Part shown: positions 9,895 to 18,420 of the stretch, in pieces
Layout of the letters: each line of letters begins with the position of its first letter
How positions within the stretch are numbered: the stretch's first letter is position 1
Source: Paenarthrobacter sp. JL.01a
GTDB lineage: Bacteria; Actinomycetota; Actinomycetes; Actinomycetales; Micrococcaceae
Assembly (NCBI RefSeq): GCF_025452095.1
Contig: NZ_CP104877.1
Location: forward strand, 2,852,001 to 2,916,000
Length of the DNA: 64,000 nucleotides
Reading direction: 5' to 3'
Translations under genes and position numbers: made by a program
The notes under the pieces: generated by a model
Databases searched by the model: none
Seen by the model: the letters and a program-made list of their open reading frames with translations, nothing else
Told to the model about the DNA's origin: nothing

Positions 9895-10222
9895 GTCCAC
9901 GCACCTCCATCGACCCGCCAGGACCCATCAGCCCGAGAACGGGCATCGGTGCCCTGACCCTGATTTCCAGCGTATGGATGCCATCAATGTCCATTTCGGC
10001 AGTGGTGATGTCCTGCGCGAATCCTGCGTTCAAGGCGGACGTGATCAGCTCTGCCGTTCGGGCTTCGGCATCCGAGGACGTCCGGTCAGCCAGTGCGCCG
10101 TAGCGCGCGCCGGATGCTGCGGCGTCAATGAGTGTATTGCGGACATGCAGTATCAAAGTGAGTTGGATGACTGACATGAAGAACACGGTCAACAGTGCTC
10201 CGACCAGCACGAAATCGACCAC
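9875..10222 (-). CDS. TadE-like minor pilin
   Basis: A protein of at least 115 residues with an N-terminal membrane helix (DFVLVGALLTVFFMSVIQLTL) and a compact soluble domain (ALNAGFAQDI...LEIRVRAPMPVLG). The GTG at 10222 is the first ordinary start, with GGGGA six bases upstream. The same frame continues upstream as EERGSAVVDF, which is the conserved TadE processing region, so the true start may be further up, possibly an ATT at 10273 overlapping the pilin stop codon. If the GTG is used, the processing motif is lost. It is in the middle of the Tad operon. Confidence 0.72.
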   Translation of the reverse strand: MVDFVLVGALLTVFFMSVIQLTLILHVRNTLIDAAASGARYGALADRTSSDAEARTAELITSALNAGFAQDITTAEMDIDGIHTLEIRVRAPMPVLGLMGPGGSMEVRGHAALPG

Positions 10223-10272
10223 AGCCGATCCCCGTTCCTCGGCCGGCCGATACTGCCGCGCCGAACCACGAA

Positions 10273-10521
10273 TTACTTGCCCACCTTTGCCATGGCCTGA
10301 TTGAACATGTCATTCAATGCAGGCGTCGCCAGAGCAAGAAGGCCGGCAACCAGCGCTGCGGACATCAGTGTGATCATGACCCAGCCAGGCACGTCTCCAC
10401 GATCCCGTTCCCCAGGCCCTGGGACGGCCCGAAGGACAATGCCCGAGAGCAGGCTTCGGGCCGCGAGGGTCCGGACTGATGTTGTGGTTGCAATGGACAA
10501 CGTGCTTGCGATGATTCTCAT
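10273..10521 (-). CDS. Flp-like pilin of the Tad operon
   Basis: An 82-residue protein starting at ATG 10521 (MRIIASTLS) with GGGAGAA just upstream. After a basic leader of about 45 residues comes a stretch DRGDVPGWVMITLMSAALVAGLLALA that forms one hydrophobic helix, then NDMFNQAMAKVGK. Size, position between TadC and the TadE genes, and the single helix suit the Flp major pilin. The usual Gly-x4-Glu-Tyr processing site of Flp pilins is not present, so processing may differ. Actinobacterial Tad loci often carry this kind of divergent pilin. Confidence 0.65.
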   Translation of the reverse strand: MRIIASTLSIATTTSVRTLAARSLLSGIVLRAVPGPGERDRGDVPGWVMITLMSAALVAGLLALATPALNDMFNQAMAKVGK

Positions 10522-10606
10522 GGTTCTCCCCAATCGTGGTGGTCTAATGACGTTGTTGCCTGAGCGGACTGAAAGCAGGTATCCGGTGGGTGTGAGGCCA
10601 CCAGCC

Positions 10607-11548
10607 TCAGAGGTTCAGCTGCAGTGCTGCGATGGCCGGAAAAGCTGCGAATACGACTGTGAGCGGCAGGACGCCGAAAACAAGCGGCACCATCATGGCT
10701 ATCTCTTTTCGACCCGCAGATTCCATCAGTTCACGTTTGGCTGCATCCCGGACGTCAGCTGCCTGTGCCCGAAGGACATCGGCCAGTGGGGTCCCGCGTT
10801 CCACAGCAACCACCAGGCCGTCGAAAAACCTGACCAATGGAGACAACTCTGCACGGCCGGAAAAGGCCTGGAGTGCCTCAGCAAGGGGCTTCCCCGATCG
10901 GGCGTCCGCCAGGATCAAACTGAACTCGTGGGAGAGCTCCCCTTGCGAGCTGCGGCTCACCCGGTCCATGGCCCCCAACGCGCTCTCTCCGGCTGCCACT
11001 GCCAGCGCCATGAGCTCTGCGAGGCTGGGGAACTCGGACAACATTCTTCTTTCCCGTCGCCGTATCTGCTGGCTGAGCACAAAATCGCGGAGCACGTAAC
11101 CTCCAAGGGCGGCCCCGATGGCGGCAACGAATGAAAGGGCGGGACTGAACTGTCCGGCTGCTGCACGTACTGCGACAACCAACAACGCCAGGACCAAGCC
11201 GCCACCGGCCCAGAGTATTTGCTCGACCCGGAAATCAAGGATCGATTTTGTGGAACCCGAACGGGCAAGCCGCTTTGAGACGACCGCTGTCCCGACGTTC
11301 AAGCGCGATATTGCCACCACCGCGTCCCGGAAAAAGGGACGCAGAATCCGTTCCAACGGACCAAAAGGTGTGAGGTCTTGTTCCGGGACAGCCAGTAGGC
11401 GGGATTCAAGATTCCTCGACTTCAATTGCGGGCTGATGCGCTCGGAAAAAGTCACCCGACGCATGAACGGCAGACGCACCAGGACCATCCAGAATCCGGC
11501 TCCAAGCAGCACTCCGGCACATACGGCCAAGGCCAATGATGCGCTCAT
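10607..11548 (-). CDS. tadC: Type II secretion F-domain protein TadC
   Basis: The 313 residues hold an N-terminal membrane helix (SLALAVCAGVLLGAGFWMVL), two central helices (about 110-155) and a C-terminal helix pair around a cytoplasmic GspF domain (about 170-285: EFPSLAELMALAVAAGESALGAMDRV). With TadB it forms the inner-membrane platform on which the TadA ATPase works. ATG overlaps the TGA of the tadB-like gene as ATGA. It is followed by an 85-base gap before the pilin gene, so the pilin may have its own expression level. Confidence 0.85.
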   Translation of the reverse strand: MSASLALAVCAGVLLGAGFWMVLVRLPFMRRVTFSERISPQLKSRNLESRLLAVPEQDLTPFGPLERILRPFFRDAVVAISRLNVGTAVVSKRLARSGSTKSILDFRVEQILWAGGGLVLALLVVAVRAAAGQFSPALSFVAAIGAALGGYVLRDFVLSQQIRRRERRMLSEFPSLAELMALAVAAGESALGAMDRVSRSSQGELSHEFSLILADARSGKPLAEALQAFSGRAELSPLVRFFDGLVVAVERGTPLADVLRAQAADVRDAAKRELMESAGRKEIAMMVPLVFGVLPLTVVFAAFPAIAALQLNL

Positions 11549-12399
11549 CGAAGAACACGTTCGTCATCAGGCAATGCGCCTACGCGAAGCATTAACGAAT
11601 AGCAGAGCACCGAGACCAGCAAGCCTCCCAGGAGTACCATGGCACCGGCCGCTGAGTTGTACGCCAACATCGCCTCCGGCCGGCTGGCCATCACTACCAG
11701 TACTATCCACGGGGCAGCGACTGCCAACCTGGCCGCGTTAACGGTCCATGATTGTCTTGCCTCCAACTCGCTGCGGGTACGGGCATTGTCCCTGAGGAAG
11801 TCCGACAACGTTCCCAACATCCGGCCCAGGTCAGATCCACCCACCTCGCGGGTCATTCGCAGGGCTTCAAGGATTCGGTCTGCCACCGGATCCGCGAGCC
11901 GGTCTTTCAACCTGTTAAGGGCTCCATCAAAGTTCCCGCCGGCGCGGTAGTCCGCACCGAAGTCAGAGAAAAGCGGTCTCAGCTCTTCCGGTCCCTTGTA
12001 GCCCAGCTGGATGAGGGCCTCAGGCAACGCAAGGCCGGCACGAATGGCAGAGCGCAGGTGGTCCACGACATCAGGCCACAGCAAGCGAAGCGCCGCACGC
12101 CGCTTTCGTGCCCGCCAGCGGACGATCCCCACAGGCACCCAGGATCCGAACAACCCGAAGCACAACGAAACTGCAGGCGATCCTGTAAGGACGTAGAAGA
12201 CGATAGCTACAACCAGGCCAAAGCCCCCGCAGGTGAGGAGGAGCGTGGGCCCTGTAACCCTTTCTATCCCGGCCGACAGAAGCAGCTGGTCCAACCCGCG
12301 CCGCCTGTTTTTTCCAAGCCTTGGAACCGGCTGCTCCCACATCGACCACCAGATGAGAAACAGCCCGAAGCCGCACAGAACTCCCAGGAGCGGTGCCAT
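11545..12399 (-). CDS. tadB: Type II secretion F-domain protein TadB
   Basis: The 284-residue product starts at ATG 12399 (MAPLLGVLCGFGLFLIWW), sharing one base with the tadA stop (TGATG). The frame is open far upstream inside tadA, but that part is an overlap shadow. Membrane helices lie near the N-terminus, at about 60-100 and at the C-terminus, with a GspF domain between (DVVDHLRSAIRAGLALPEALIQL...EALRMTREVGGSDLGRML). It forms the pilus platform with TadC. Tight spacing with both neighbours indicates one transcript. Confidence 0.85.
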   Translation of the reverse strand: MAPLLGVLCGFGLFLIWWSMWEQPVPRLGKNRRRGLDQLLLSAGIERVTGPTLLLTCGGFGLVVAIVFYVLTGSPAVSLCFGLFGSWVPVGIVRWRARKRRAALRLLWPDVVDHLRSAIRAGLALPEALIQLGYKGPEELRPLFSDFGADYRAGGNFDGALNRLKDRLADPVADRILEALRMTREVGGSDLGRMLGTLSDFLRDNARTRSELEARQSWTVNAARLAVAAPWIVLVVMASRPEAMLAYNSAAGAMVLLGGLLVSVLCYSLMLRVGALPDDERVLR

Positions 12400-13622
12400 C
12401 AATTCACCTCGAGCAGAGCGGAGACATCGAAGCCCGCGCGGGCGAATTTCTCCGCGGCCGGCATCGCATTGGGTCTGGGCTGGAGCTGGCCTGCCGTCAT
12501 CCCGAACACGGTGGATGACTCGATGATCCCGTTTTCCACCCGTCGGCCCAAAGCAAGGACTTCGGTGACTTGTCTCCGCCCTGATTGATGCCGGCCACAA
12601 TGGACCACCAGATCGATGCACGAGGCCACAGTGGGCACCACGAAAGCGCTGGCGATGTTGGCTCCGGCCAGCAGGGGCAACGTGCAGATCTTGGTGACGG
12701 CGTCATGGGCTGAATTCGCGTGTACGGTGCACATCCCGGGAAGTCCGGAGTTCAGCGCGATCAGCATGTCCAGGCTTTCAGCTTCCCGGACTTCGCCAAC
12801 AATCAATCTGTCCGGCCGCATTCGCAGGGCTTCCTTGACCAGTCGGCGGAGTGGTATCTCGCCTTCACCTTCCAGGTTCGGTTGACGGCATTGAAGGCCA
12901 ATGACGTCACGCAATGGCAACTTCAGTTCGAAGATCTCCTCAACGGTGATGACGCGTTCCCGGGAGCCAATGTGGGCCCCAAGGCAATTGAGCAGGGTGG
13001 TCTTTCCAGCCTGTGTGGCCCCTGAGACAAGAATATTGAGTCCACTGGCCACTGCTGCGCCGAGAAACCTTGCCGCCTGGGGTGACAAGCTGCCGAGCTC
13101 AACGAGGTGTTCCAGCCTGCTGGCCCTGGCGGTGAACTTTCTGATGTTTACGGCCCAGTGCCTTCTGGTGATGTCGGGGATGGCGACATGGAGCCTGGAG
13201 CCGTCCGGGAGCGCTGCATCGACGAAGGGCGATGACAAGTCCAGCCGGCGTCCGGAAGTCTTCAGCATCCGCTCGACCAGATCACGGACCTGCTGCTCGC
13301 TCAGACTCACGGTGGTCAGTTCGGACTCCCCGTTACGGGCCACATAGACCTCATGGGGAGCGTTGATCCAGAGTTCTTCGATGGCATCATCGTCAAGGAA
13401 CGGCTGAAGCGGCCCGAAACCCGCGACGGCGTCGAAAATGAGGCGCCGGGCAGTCTCGAGATGACCTAACGGAGGAAGCGGTGCAAGGAGGGCCCGTTCG
13501 TCGTAGTCGTTGACCGCCTCCTCCACCAGGGAGCGGACGTCGCCCGTCTGTTGGAGCGGATCCAAGCCTCGACGCCGGATCAGCTCCCGGACTTCTCCCT
13601 CGACGATCCTTACTGCATCCAC
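12399..13622 (-). CDS. tadA: Tad pilus secretion ATPase TadA/CpaF
   Basis: The 407-residue hexameric ATPase of the GspE/VirB11 superfamily. Walker A is ILVSGATQAGKTTLL (about 200-214), followed by an Asp-box/Walker B region (RMRPDRLIVGEVREAESLDML) and the His-box TVHANSAHDA. It powers pilus extrusion from the cytoplasmic face. GTG 13622 has GGGGAG at four bases; a TTG at 13634 is the alternative. It is the first gene of the seven-gene minus-strand Tad run. A consensus DnaA-box-like site lies about 90 bases upstream. Confidence 0.92.
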   Translation of the reverse strand: MDAVRIVEGEVRELIRRRGLDPLQQTGDVRSLVEEAVNDYDERALLAPLPPLGHLETARRLIFDAVAGFGPLQPFLDDDAIEELWINAPHEVYVARNGESELTTVSLSEQQVRDLVERMLKTSGRRLDLSSPFVDAALPDGSRLHVAIPDITRRHWAVNIRKFTARASRLEHLVELGSLSPQAARFLGAAVASGLNILVSGATQAGKTTLLNCLGAHIGSRERVITVEEIFELKLPLRDVIGLQCRQPNLEGEGEIPLRRLVKEALRMRPDRLIVGEVREAESLDMLIALNSGLPGMCTVHANSAHDAVTKICTLPLLAGANIASAFVVPTVASCIDLVVHCGRHQSGRRQVTEVLALGRRVENGIIESSTVFGMTAGQLQPRPNAMPAAEKFARAGFDVSALLEVN

Positions 13623-13721
13623 AGCTCTCCCCAATGGTCACGATTGCGTAAACGAGAGGCGCATCTCGAGTGACTTACGCTAAGTGAGCCATGGGTCGGC
13701 CTCAAGTCCGTCGCGGGGCCA

Positions 13722-13733
13722 TGTGGATAACTA
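13722..13733. promoter_or_regulatory. DnaA-box-like motif upstream of tadA
   Basis: TGTGGATAACTA, whose first nine bases are the reverse complement of the DnaA-box consensus TTATCCACA. It is about 90-100 bases upstream of the tadA start, in the 274-base divergent gap between tadA and the GH25 gene. The identical 12-mer occurs before the cpaB-like gene at 49071. Nothing else recognisable was found in this gap apart from an ACTTA-cgc-TAAGT inverted repeat at 13673-13685. Confidence 0.45.
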
Positions 13734-13896
13734 GGAAACTCCAGTCACAACAGCACCCTCAATCCCACTAGTCACTCGTGTTTCAGAATGTTAGGGTAAA
13801 GCCCGTTAGGAGCTGGCCTATGGTCTCACGCGCAGGCGCCCGAAGCTTGTCCCTAAGCCACACCATGCACCGCTGAGCCGCGGTACAGGGCCGGAT

Positions 13897-16644
13897 ATGA
13901 TGATGAAACATAAATTGATGGTCCCGGCGGGACGCATTCCCTCGCTGCGCATAGGGCTGGCGCTGACCGTCGCCCTCACGGCCGGCAGCGTCCTTGGCGC
14001 GCCCGCCTGGGCACAAACCCCCGCCCCACAACCGGCACCGGCCTCCGGGGCTCCGGCACCGGGATCACCTCAGGGCCCGAAGCCAGCAGGAAACGGCCCC
14101 GCTTCAACTCCTGCCGACAACAGCCCTCCCCCCGGAAGATTGCCTGACCAGCAAGCGCCTATCACCGGCGTCGAACTTTCTCCTGGCGGAGCGACCACAC
14201 CCGCGCCCGGCACCGACAGCAAAGCCGAAGCGCAGGCAGCAAAGCCGAAGGCGATGCCGGGCAATGCGCCGGACGCCGAGACCATGAAGGCCGCGATGCG
14301 GGCGTCCATCCCGGCCGGCGGCGCAGAAATGGGCCAGCGCTCCCCCAGGGTCGTCACAGCCAAAAAGGACAAGGAAGCGGCCGCACCCGCCCGCGCCAAG
14401 TCCGTCGGCGGGGCGGTCCAGGCTTTGGTACCAATGGCAGCCGATCCGGACCACTGGCGTCCGACCATCGGAATCCAAGGCCAGGATGTCAGCGCCCACC
14501 AGGGCAATGTCGACTGGCAAAGCCAATGGAGCCAAGGCTCCCGGTGGGCCTACGTCAAGGCTTCCGAAGGCAACTACTACCTCAACGAAAACTACGCCCA
14601 GCAGTACAACGGCTCCCGGAATGTCGGCATGGTCCGCGGTGCGTACCACTTCGCCATCCCCAACTGGTCATCCGGTGCTGACCAGGCCCGGTACTTCGTG
14701 GCCAACGGGGGCGGCTGGTCGGCAGATGGCTACACCCTCCCGCCGGTCCTGGACATCGAGTACAACCCCTACGCCGGACGCACCATCAACGGCTTCTACT
14801 TCGGCAACACCTGCTATGACATGTCGAAGGCACAACTGGGCCAGTGGGCAGCCGACTTCGGCAACACCGTCAAGGCCTTGACCGGCAGATTCCCGGTCAT
14901 CTACAGCACCACCGACTGGTGGAACACCTGCGTTGGCAACAGCACCTTCGGGAACTATCCCCTGTGGATCGCCTCGTACTGGAACAACCCCACCAACGCG
15001 CCCGGGTCTTTGCCGGCAAGCTGGAACGACTACTCCATGTGGCAGTACAGCAGCACCGGCCCCTTTGAAGGCGACTCCAACATCTTCAACGGCACCTACG
15101 ACGAGCTCCGTACCTTCGCCCGCGGTGTACCTGCCCCGTCAAATCCCTCGATCCGTTCAGGTGCGGACGTGCTGGCGGCAATGCCCTCCGGGCGGCTCGA
15201 TAACTTTCCAGCAGACGGCCAAGGTCGGATATCGGGCCCGGTAACCATCGGTTCCGGCTGGGGCAATGCCCTGTCGGTCCATGTTGTCGACTGGAACCAG
15301 GATGGTGTCCAGGACATCCTTGCCCAATGGGCCGACGGCACACTGCAGGTCTATCGAGGTGCCTCCGGCGGTGGCTTCAGCACACCGATCCAGGTGGGCA
15401 GCGGGTGGCAGGAAATGTCACTGGCCGCCGGATGGTGGAACTCAAGGGATGCTTTCCCCGGGGTCATTGGCCAGGATGGCGACGGCAACTTGTACCGGTA
15501 CCAAAATGCTTCGGGAGGTGCGCTGAGCGGCGGCGTCCAGATCGGTACCGGGTTCAGCGGGCACCAGTTCAACCTTTTGGATTTCGACGGCGACGGCAGC
15601 CAGGACCTCGTCTCCAGAACCGCAGACGGTACCATGCGGCTGTTCCGCAGCAACGGACTCGGATCGTTCCGTTCCGAACCGGCACAGGTCATTGGCAACG
15701 GGTGGTCGGCCATGACCTCCGTCAGCTCTTCAGCGGGCTTCAATGGTGCGGGTTCGCAGGGACTGCAGGCCCGCGCTGCCAACGGCGACCTCTACTATTA
15801 CCCGGCCGCGGGCGGCTCCTGGGGCAACCGCTTCCTGACTGGTTTGGGGTGGAACGACGCCATGCTCATAGGCGGCGCGCCAGTCAATGTTGAGTCCACC
15901 CTGGGCGTTGACGAGCCCGATGTCCTGGCCGTTCGGCAGGACGGCAACCTGTATCGCTACGCCGGTTCAGGCTCCGGCTCCCTGAACTCTCCTGAGCTCA
16001 TCGGCACGCAATGGACCGGCTTGAAGGCTGGTTTCCTGACCGATTGGAACGGCGACGGTGCCTTGGACATCCTCGCGCAATGGAGCGATGGAAGGCTGAG
16101 CATGTACCCGGGCGTGCAGGGCCGCGGCTTCGGCGCCCCCCTCAGCCTCGGCACAGGCTGGCAGGACTGGACCCTCACCGTGGGACGGTGGAAAAAGTCC
16201 GATGCCCGGCCGGGCATCGTGGCCTATGACCCGGCAGGCCGTTTGTTCCAGATCAGCAATCCCTCCGGCGGCGCCCTGGGAACGCGTACCCAGATCGGAA
16301 CAGGCTGGTCAGGCCTGGACATCGTCCAAATGGACTTCGATAAGGATTCCAACGCCGATCTGCTGGCGAAGAATGCTTCCGGCAACCTCATGCTGTACCG
16401 GTCGAACGGCAGCGGGGTTTTCATCACGGAAGCTCCGTCAACCGTCGGGACGGGATGGAATGTCATCAACAGCTACGGAGCCATCCGCGGATTTGCGGGA
16501 GCGAACTCAACCGGAATCATCGGTCGAACAACCGGCGGTGAACTTCGCTACTACCCCGTCGGGCAAAACCGTACATGGGGCTCGCCCAGCGTGATCGGGT
16601 CCGGCTGGGGTGGCCTGAAAATCCTCTCACCGGCAGCAAGGTAG
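13897..16644 (+). CDS. Secreted GH25 lysozyme with C-terminal FG-GAP/VCBS-like repeats
   Basis: The 915 residues comprise a signal peptide (hydrophobic LRIGLALTVALTAGSVLG, cleavage near AWA-Q at residue 39), a Pro/Ala-rich linker (about 41-185), a GH25 muramidase domain (about 190-405) and a repeat region (about 440-915). In the GH25 part, GQDVSAHQGNVDW and the catalytic-type LDIEYN (about 285-290) are clear, so cleavage of the N-acetylmuramic acid to N-acetylglucosamine bond is expected. The repeats follow the pattern G-x-GW...DWNxDGxxDILAxWxDGxL, a beta-propeller-like calcium-binding form. The start is in an ATGATGATG run. It reads away from the Tad operon and ends at a strong terminator. 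Confidence 0.9.
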   Translation: MMMKHKLMVPAGRIPSLRIGLALTVALTAGSVLGAPAWAQTPAPQPAPASGAPAPGSPQGPKPAGNGPASTPADNSPPPGRLPDQQAPITGVELSPGGATTPAPGTDSKAEAQAAKPKAMPGNAPDAETMKAAMRASIPAGGAEMGQRSPRVVTAKKDKEAAAPARAKSVGGAVQALVPMAADPDHWRPTIGIQGQDVSAHQGNVDWQSQWSQGSRWAYVKASEGNYYLNENYAQQYNGSRNVGMVRGAYHFAIPNWSSGADQARYFVANGGGWSADGYTLPPVLDIEYNPYAGRTINGFYFGNTCYDMSKAQLGQWAADFGNTVKALTGRFPVIYSTTDWWNTCVGNSTFGNYPLWIASYWNNPTNAPGSLPASWNDYSMWQYSSTGPFEGDSNIFNGTYDELRTFARGVPAPSNPSIRSGADVLAAMPSGRLDNFPADGQGRISGPVTIGSGWGNALSVHVVDWNQDGVQDILAQWADGTLQVYRGASGGGFSTPIQVGSGWQEMSLAAGWWNSRDAFPGVIGQDGDGNLYRYQNASGGALSGGVQIGTGFSGHQFNLLDFDGDGSQDLVSRTADGTMRLFRSNGLGSFRSEPAQVIGNGWSAMTSVSSSAGFNGAGSQGLQARAANGDLYYYPAAGGSWGNRFLTGLGWNDAMLIGGAPVNVESTLGVDEPDVLAVRQDGNLYRYAGSGSGSLNSPELIGTQWTGLKAGFLTDWNGDGALDILAQWSDGRLSMYPGVQGRGFGAPLSLGTGWQDWTLTVGRWKKSDARPGIVAYDPAGRLFQISNPSGGALGTRTQIGTGWSGLDIVQMDFDKDSNADLLAKNASGNLMLYRSNGSGVFITEAPSTVGTGWNVINSYGAIRGFAGANSTGIIGRTTGGELRYYPVGQNRTWGSPSVIGSGWGGLKILSPAAR

Positions 16645-16669
16645 CCAAAGCAAGGAACGAGCTCTTGGG

Positions 16670-16709
16670 AAGGGCCCGCAAACTCCAGAATGGAGCATGC
16701 GGGCCCTTT
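16670..16709 (+). terminator. Terminator of the GH25 gene
   Basis: Arms AAGGGCCCGCA and TGCGGGCCCTTT with an inner CTCCA/TGGAG pair, followed by TTT, 25 bases after the stop codon. Confidence 0.8.
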
Positions 16710-16727
16710 CCGGTATTCACCGGAAAG
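16706..16727. repeat. Perfect 9-bp inverted repeat
   Basis: CTTTCCGGT-attc-ACCGGAAAG. It begins inside the last bases of the GH25 terminator and lies 170 bases before the ceramidase-like gene. It may be an operator or a second RNA hairpin. The rest of the gap to 16900 holds only an AAGGAG ribosome binding site at about 16887. Confidence 0.6.
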
Positions 16728-16899
16728 CGTCGGAAATGAAACAATTGCTCTCCGCTGCAATGGATGGGCGTCATATCCGAAGATTGCGTGGTCTAATGAA
16801 GGTGGTCTCACGTTTTGGCTGTTCAGCGCAATGGGAAACGGGCTTTGTTTGGGGGCAAACGAAGGTCACCACTGTCGCACAATCAAGGAGTGATCTTTC

Positions 16900-18246
16900 A
16901 TGGCGTTTACCGTTTCCACGGCCAAGGTCAGTATTTCCCCGTCCATAGATGTCAATCCGTACATGGCGGGGTACGGGACCCTGGACGGTGGTCGTGAGGC
17001 AACCAGCAGTGCACCCTACGAATCCCTGTGGGTCCGTGCAATCGTACTGTGGGAGGACGGCTCGCCGAACCTCATCATGAGTGTGGATATCCTCGCCTTG
17101 CCGCATTCAATACACCAGAGTGCCAGGGCAAGGATCCTTCAGCTGGCAAGCTGGACCAACGGCGACATCCTGATCCAGTCGACACACACCCATAACGGGC
17201 CGGTAGTGGTTGACACCCTTCACCCGTTCATGTGCTACGGATTGTCTGACTTGTCGATGGTGGAAACCTACAGCAAGCAGCTCGAGGACGACCTCGTGGA
17301 TGCAGCCCAGAAAGCACTGAACAACGCGCAGACAGCGGTTACGCTCGACTACAAGGTCACGACGGCGAGCATCGCCTACAACAGGGCGGGTTTGCCGTAC
17401 CTGGAAGACACGGTTCCCGTCATTGTCGCCCGCCGCTCGAACGGGAAAGCACGAGCAGTCATTTTCAACTATGCCTGCCACCCAGTGGCTGCCGGTATGC
17501 GGACTCTGTTCGACGGAGATTTCCCGGCAGGAGCTTGCAACTACATCGAAAACAACAACACGAATTGTTTTGCCCTGTTCCTCCAAGGAGCAGCCGGCGA
17601 CCAAAACCCCATGGGTGAGCCCAGCTGGGACCTTCGCGATGAATATGCCACCAAACTTGGTTCAGCCGTGTCGATCGCGATGCAAACTGCCGGTCGAACC
17701 ATCGGCAGTCCGCTGCAGACAAGCTACAAAGAGATCCAGATACCGCTGGACATCACGCCCACGGCTGGAAACCTTGCAGCGGTAAGGGCCGCCTACGCTT
17801 CACGTCTGCCGAACCTCGACGGCAACCCTGCCTGGTACGGACGCCACGCCCAGGTCATGATCGGACGAATCGACAGCGGCAGCTACGCCACGACCGTCAC
17901 GTGCCCGTTCCAGGTCTGGAAATTCGGTGGAAGCCCGCAACTGAAAATCGGCATTGTCGGCGGGGAGCTGGTCAGCGGCTACGCAGCATATTTCCGTTCG
18001 AAATACGGCGGAGCAAACGGCGTCATTGTGGGCGGCTACGGTAATGAGTCCTGCTACTACCTGCCGAGCGCCCAGTTTTTGCCGCCATACTCGGTGGGCG
18101 GAAGTTATGAGGGTGGATGGGATCCCGACTATCCCGGGATCGCTGGCGGGTCGATGACCGTCTACGGCCACATTGCCCACTTCATCGGTGGAACCGGCGG
18201 TGTGGAAGCCACCATTATCAACACCCTGAACTCGATGCTGGCCTAA
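16900..18246 (+). CDS. Neutral/alkaline ceramidase-like hydrolase
   Basis: The 448 residues match the N-terminal catalytic region of neutral ceramidases by motif: STHTHNGP at about 94-101, NYACHP at 190-195 and LQGAAGDQNP at 228-237; the histidines of the first two blocks are zinc ligands in characterised enzymes. Those enzymes cut the amide bond of N-acyl sphingoid lipids. Here no signal peptide is visible (MAFTVSTAKVSISPSID), whereas characterised ceramidases are usually secreted, and the C-terminal Ig-like domain of the long enzymes is missing. AAGGAG precedes the ATG. The true substrate is unknown, since actinobacteria seldom make sphingolipids. Confidence 0.78.
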   Translation: MAFTVSTAKVSISPSIDVNPYMAGYGTLDGGREATSSAPYESLWVRAIVLWEDGSPNLIMSVDILALPHSIHQSARARILQLASWTNGDILIQSTHTHNGPVVVDTLHPFMCYGLSDLSMVETYSKQLEDDLVDAAQKALNNAQTAVTLDYKVTTASIAYNRAGLPYLEDTVPVIVARRSNGKARAVIFNYACHPVAAGMRTLFDGDFPAGACNYIENNNTNCFALFLQGAAGDQNPMGEPSWDLRDEYATKLGSAVSIAMQTAGRTIGSPLQTSYKEIQIPLDITPTAGNLAAVRAAYASRLPNLDGNPAWYGRHAQVMIGRIDSGSYATTVTCPFQVWKFGGSPQLKIGIVGGELVSGYAAYFRSKYGGANGVIVGGYGNESCYYLPSAQFLPPYSVGGSYEGGWDPDYPGIAGGSMTVYGHIAHFIGGTGGVEATIINTLNSMLA

Positions 18247-18278
18247 GTAGATGCTGGCCCTGTAAAGCAGAAGCGGTT

Positions 18279-18309
18279 CGAAGGCCTTGGCCATTGGCCG
18301 GGGCCTTCG
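18279..18309 (+). terminator. Probable terminator of the ceramidase-like gene
   Basis: Hairpin CGAAGGCC-ttGGCC-att-GGCC-gg-GGCCTTCG, 32 bases after the stop. The following T-run is short (CGTTAC), so strength is uncertain. Confidence 0.55.
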
Positions 18310-18343
18310 TTACTCCTGCGTCACCCGCTGCACAAACCGTAGC

Positions 18344-18355
18344 GGTATCGATACC
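18344..18355. promoter_or_regulatory. 12-bp palindrome upstream of lipoprotein operon
   Basis: GGTATCGATACC is a perfect palindrome in the short region between the preceding hairpin and the first lipoprotein gene; it could be an operator. This is inferred from position and symmetry only. Confidence 0.35.
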
Positions 18356-18420
18356 CGATTCGCCGGGCATTCCATTGACCCGGCTGACTGCTCCGGAGAA
18401 CCATGGAGCTGGAGGCCCTG

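Noticed and set aside
13780..13895. Possible c-di-AMP (ydaO) riboswitch before the GH25 lysozyme gene
   Set aside because: Such switches often precede wall hydrolase genes in actinobacteria, but the conserved core sequences were not found by eye.
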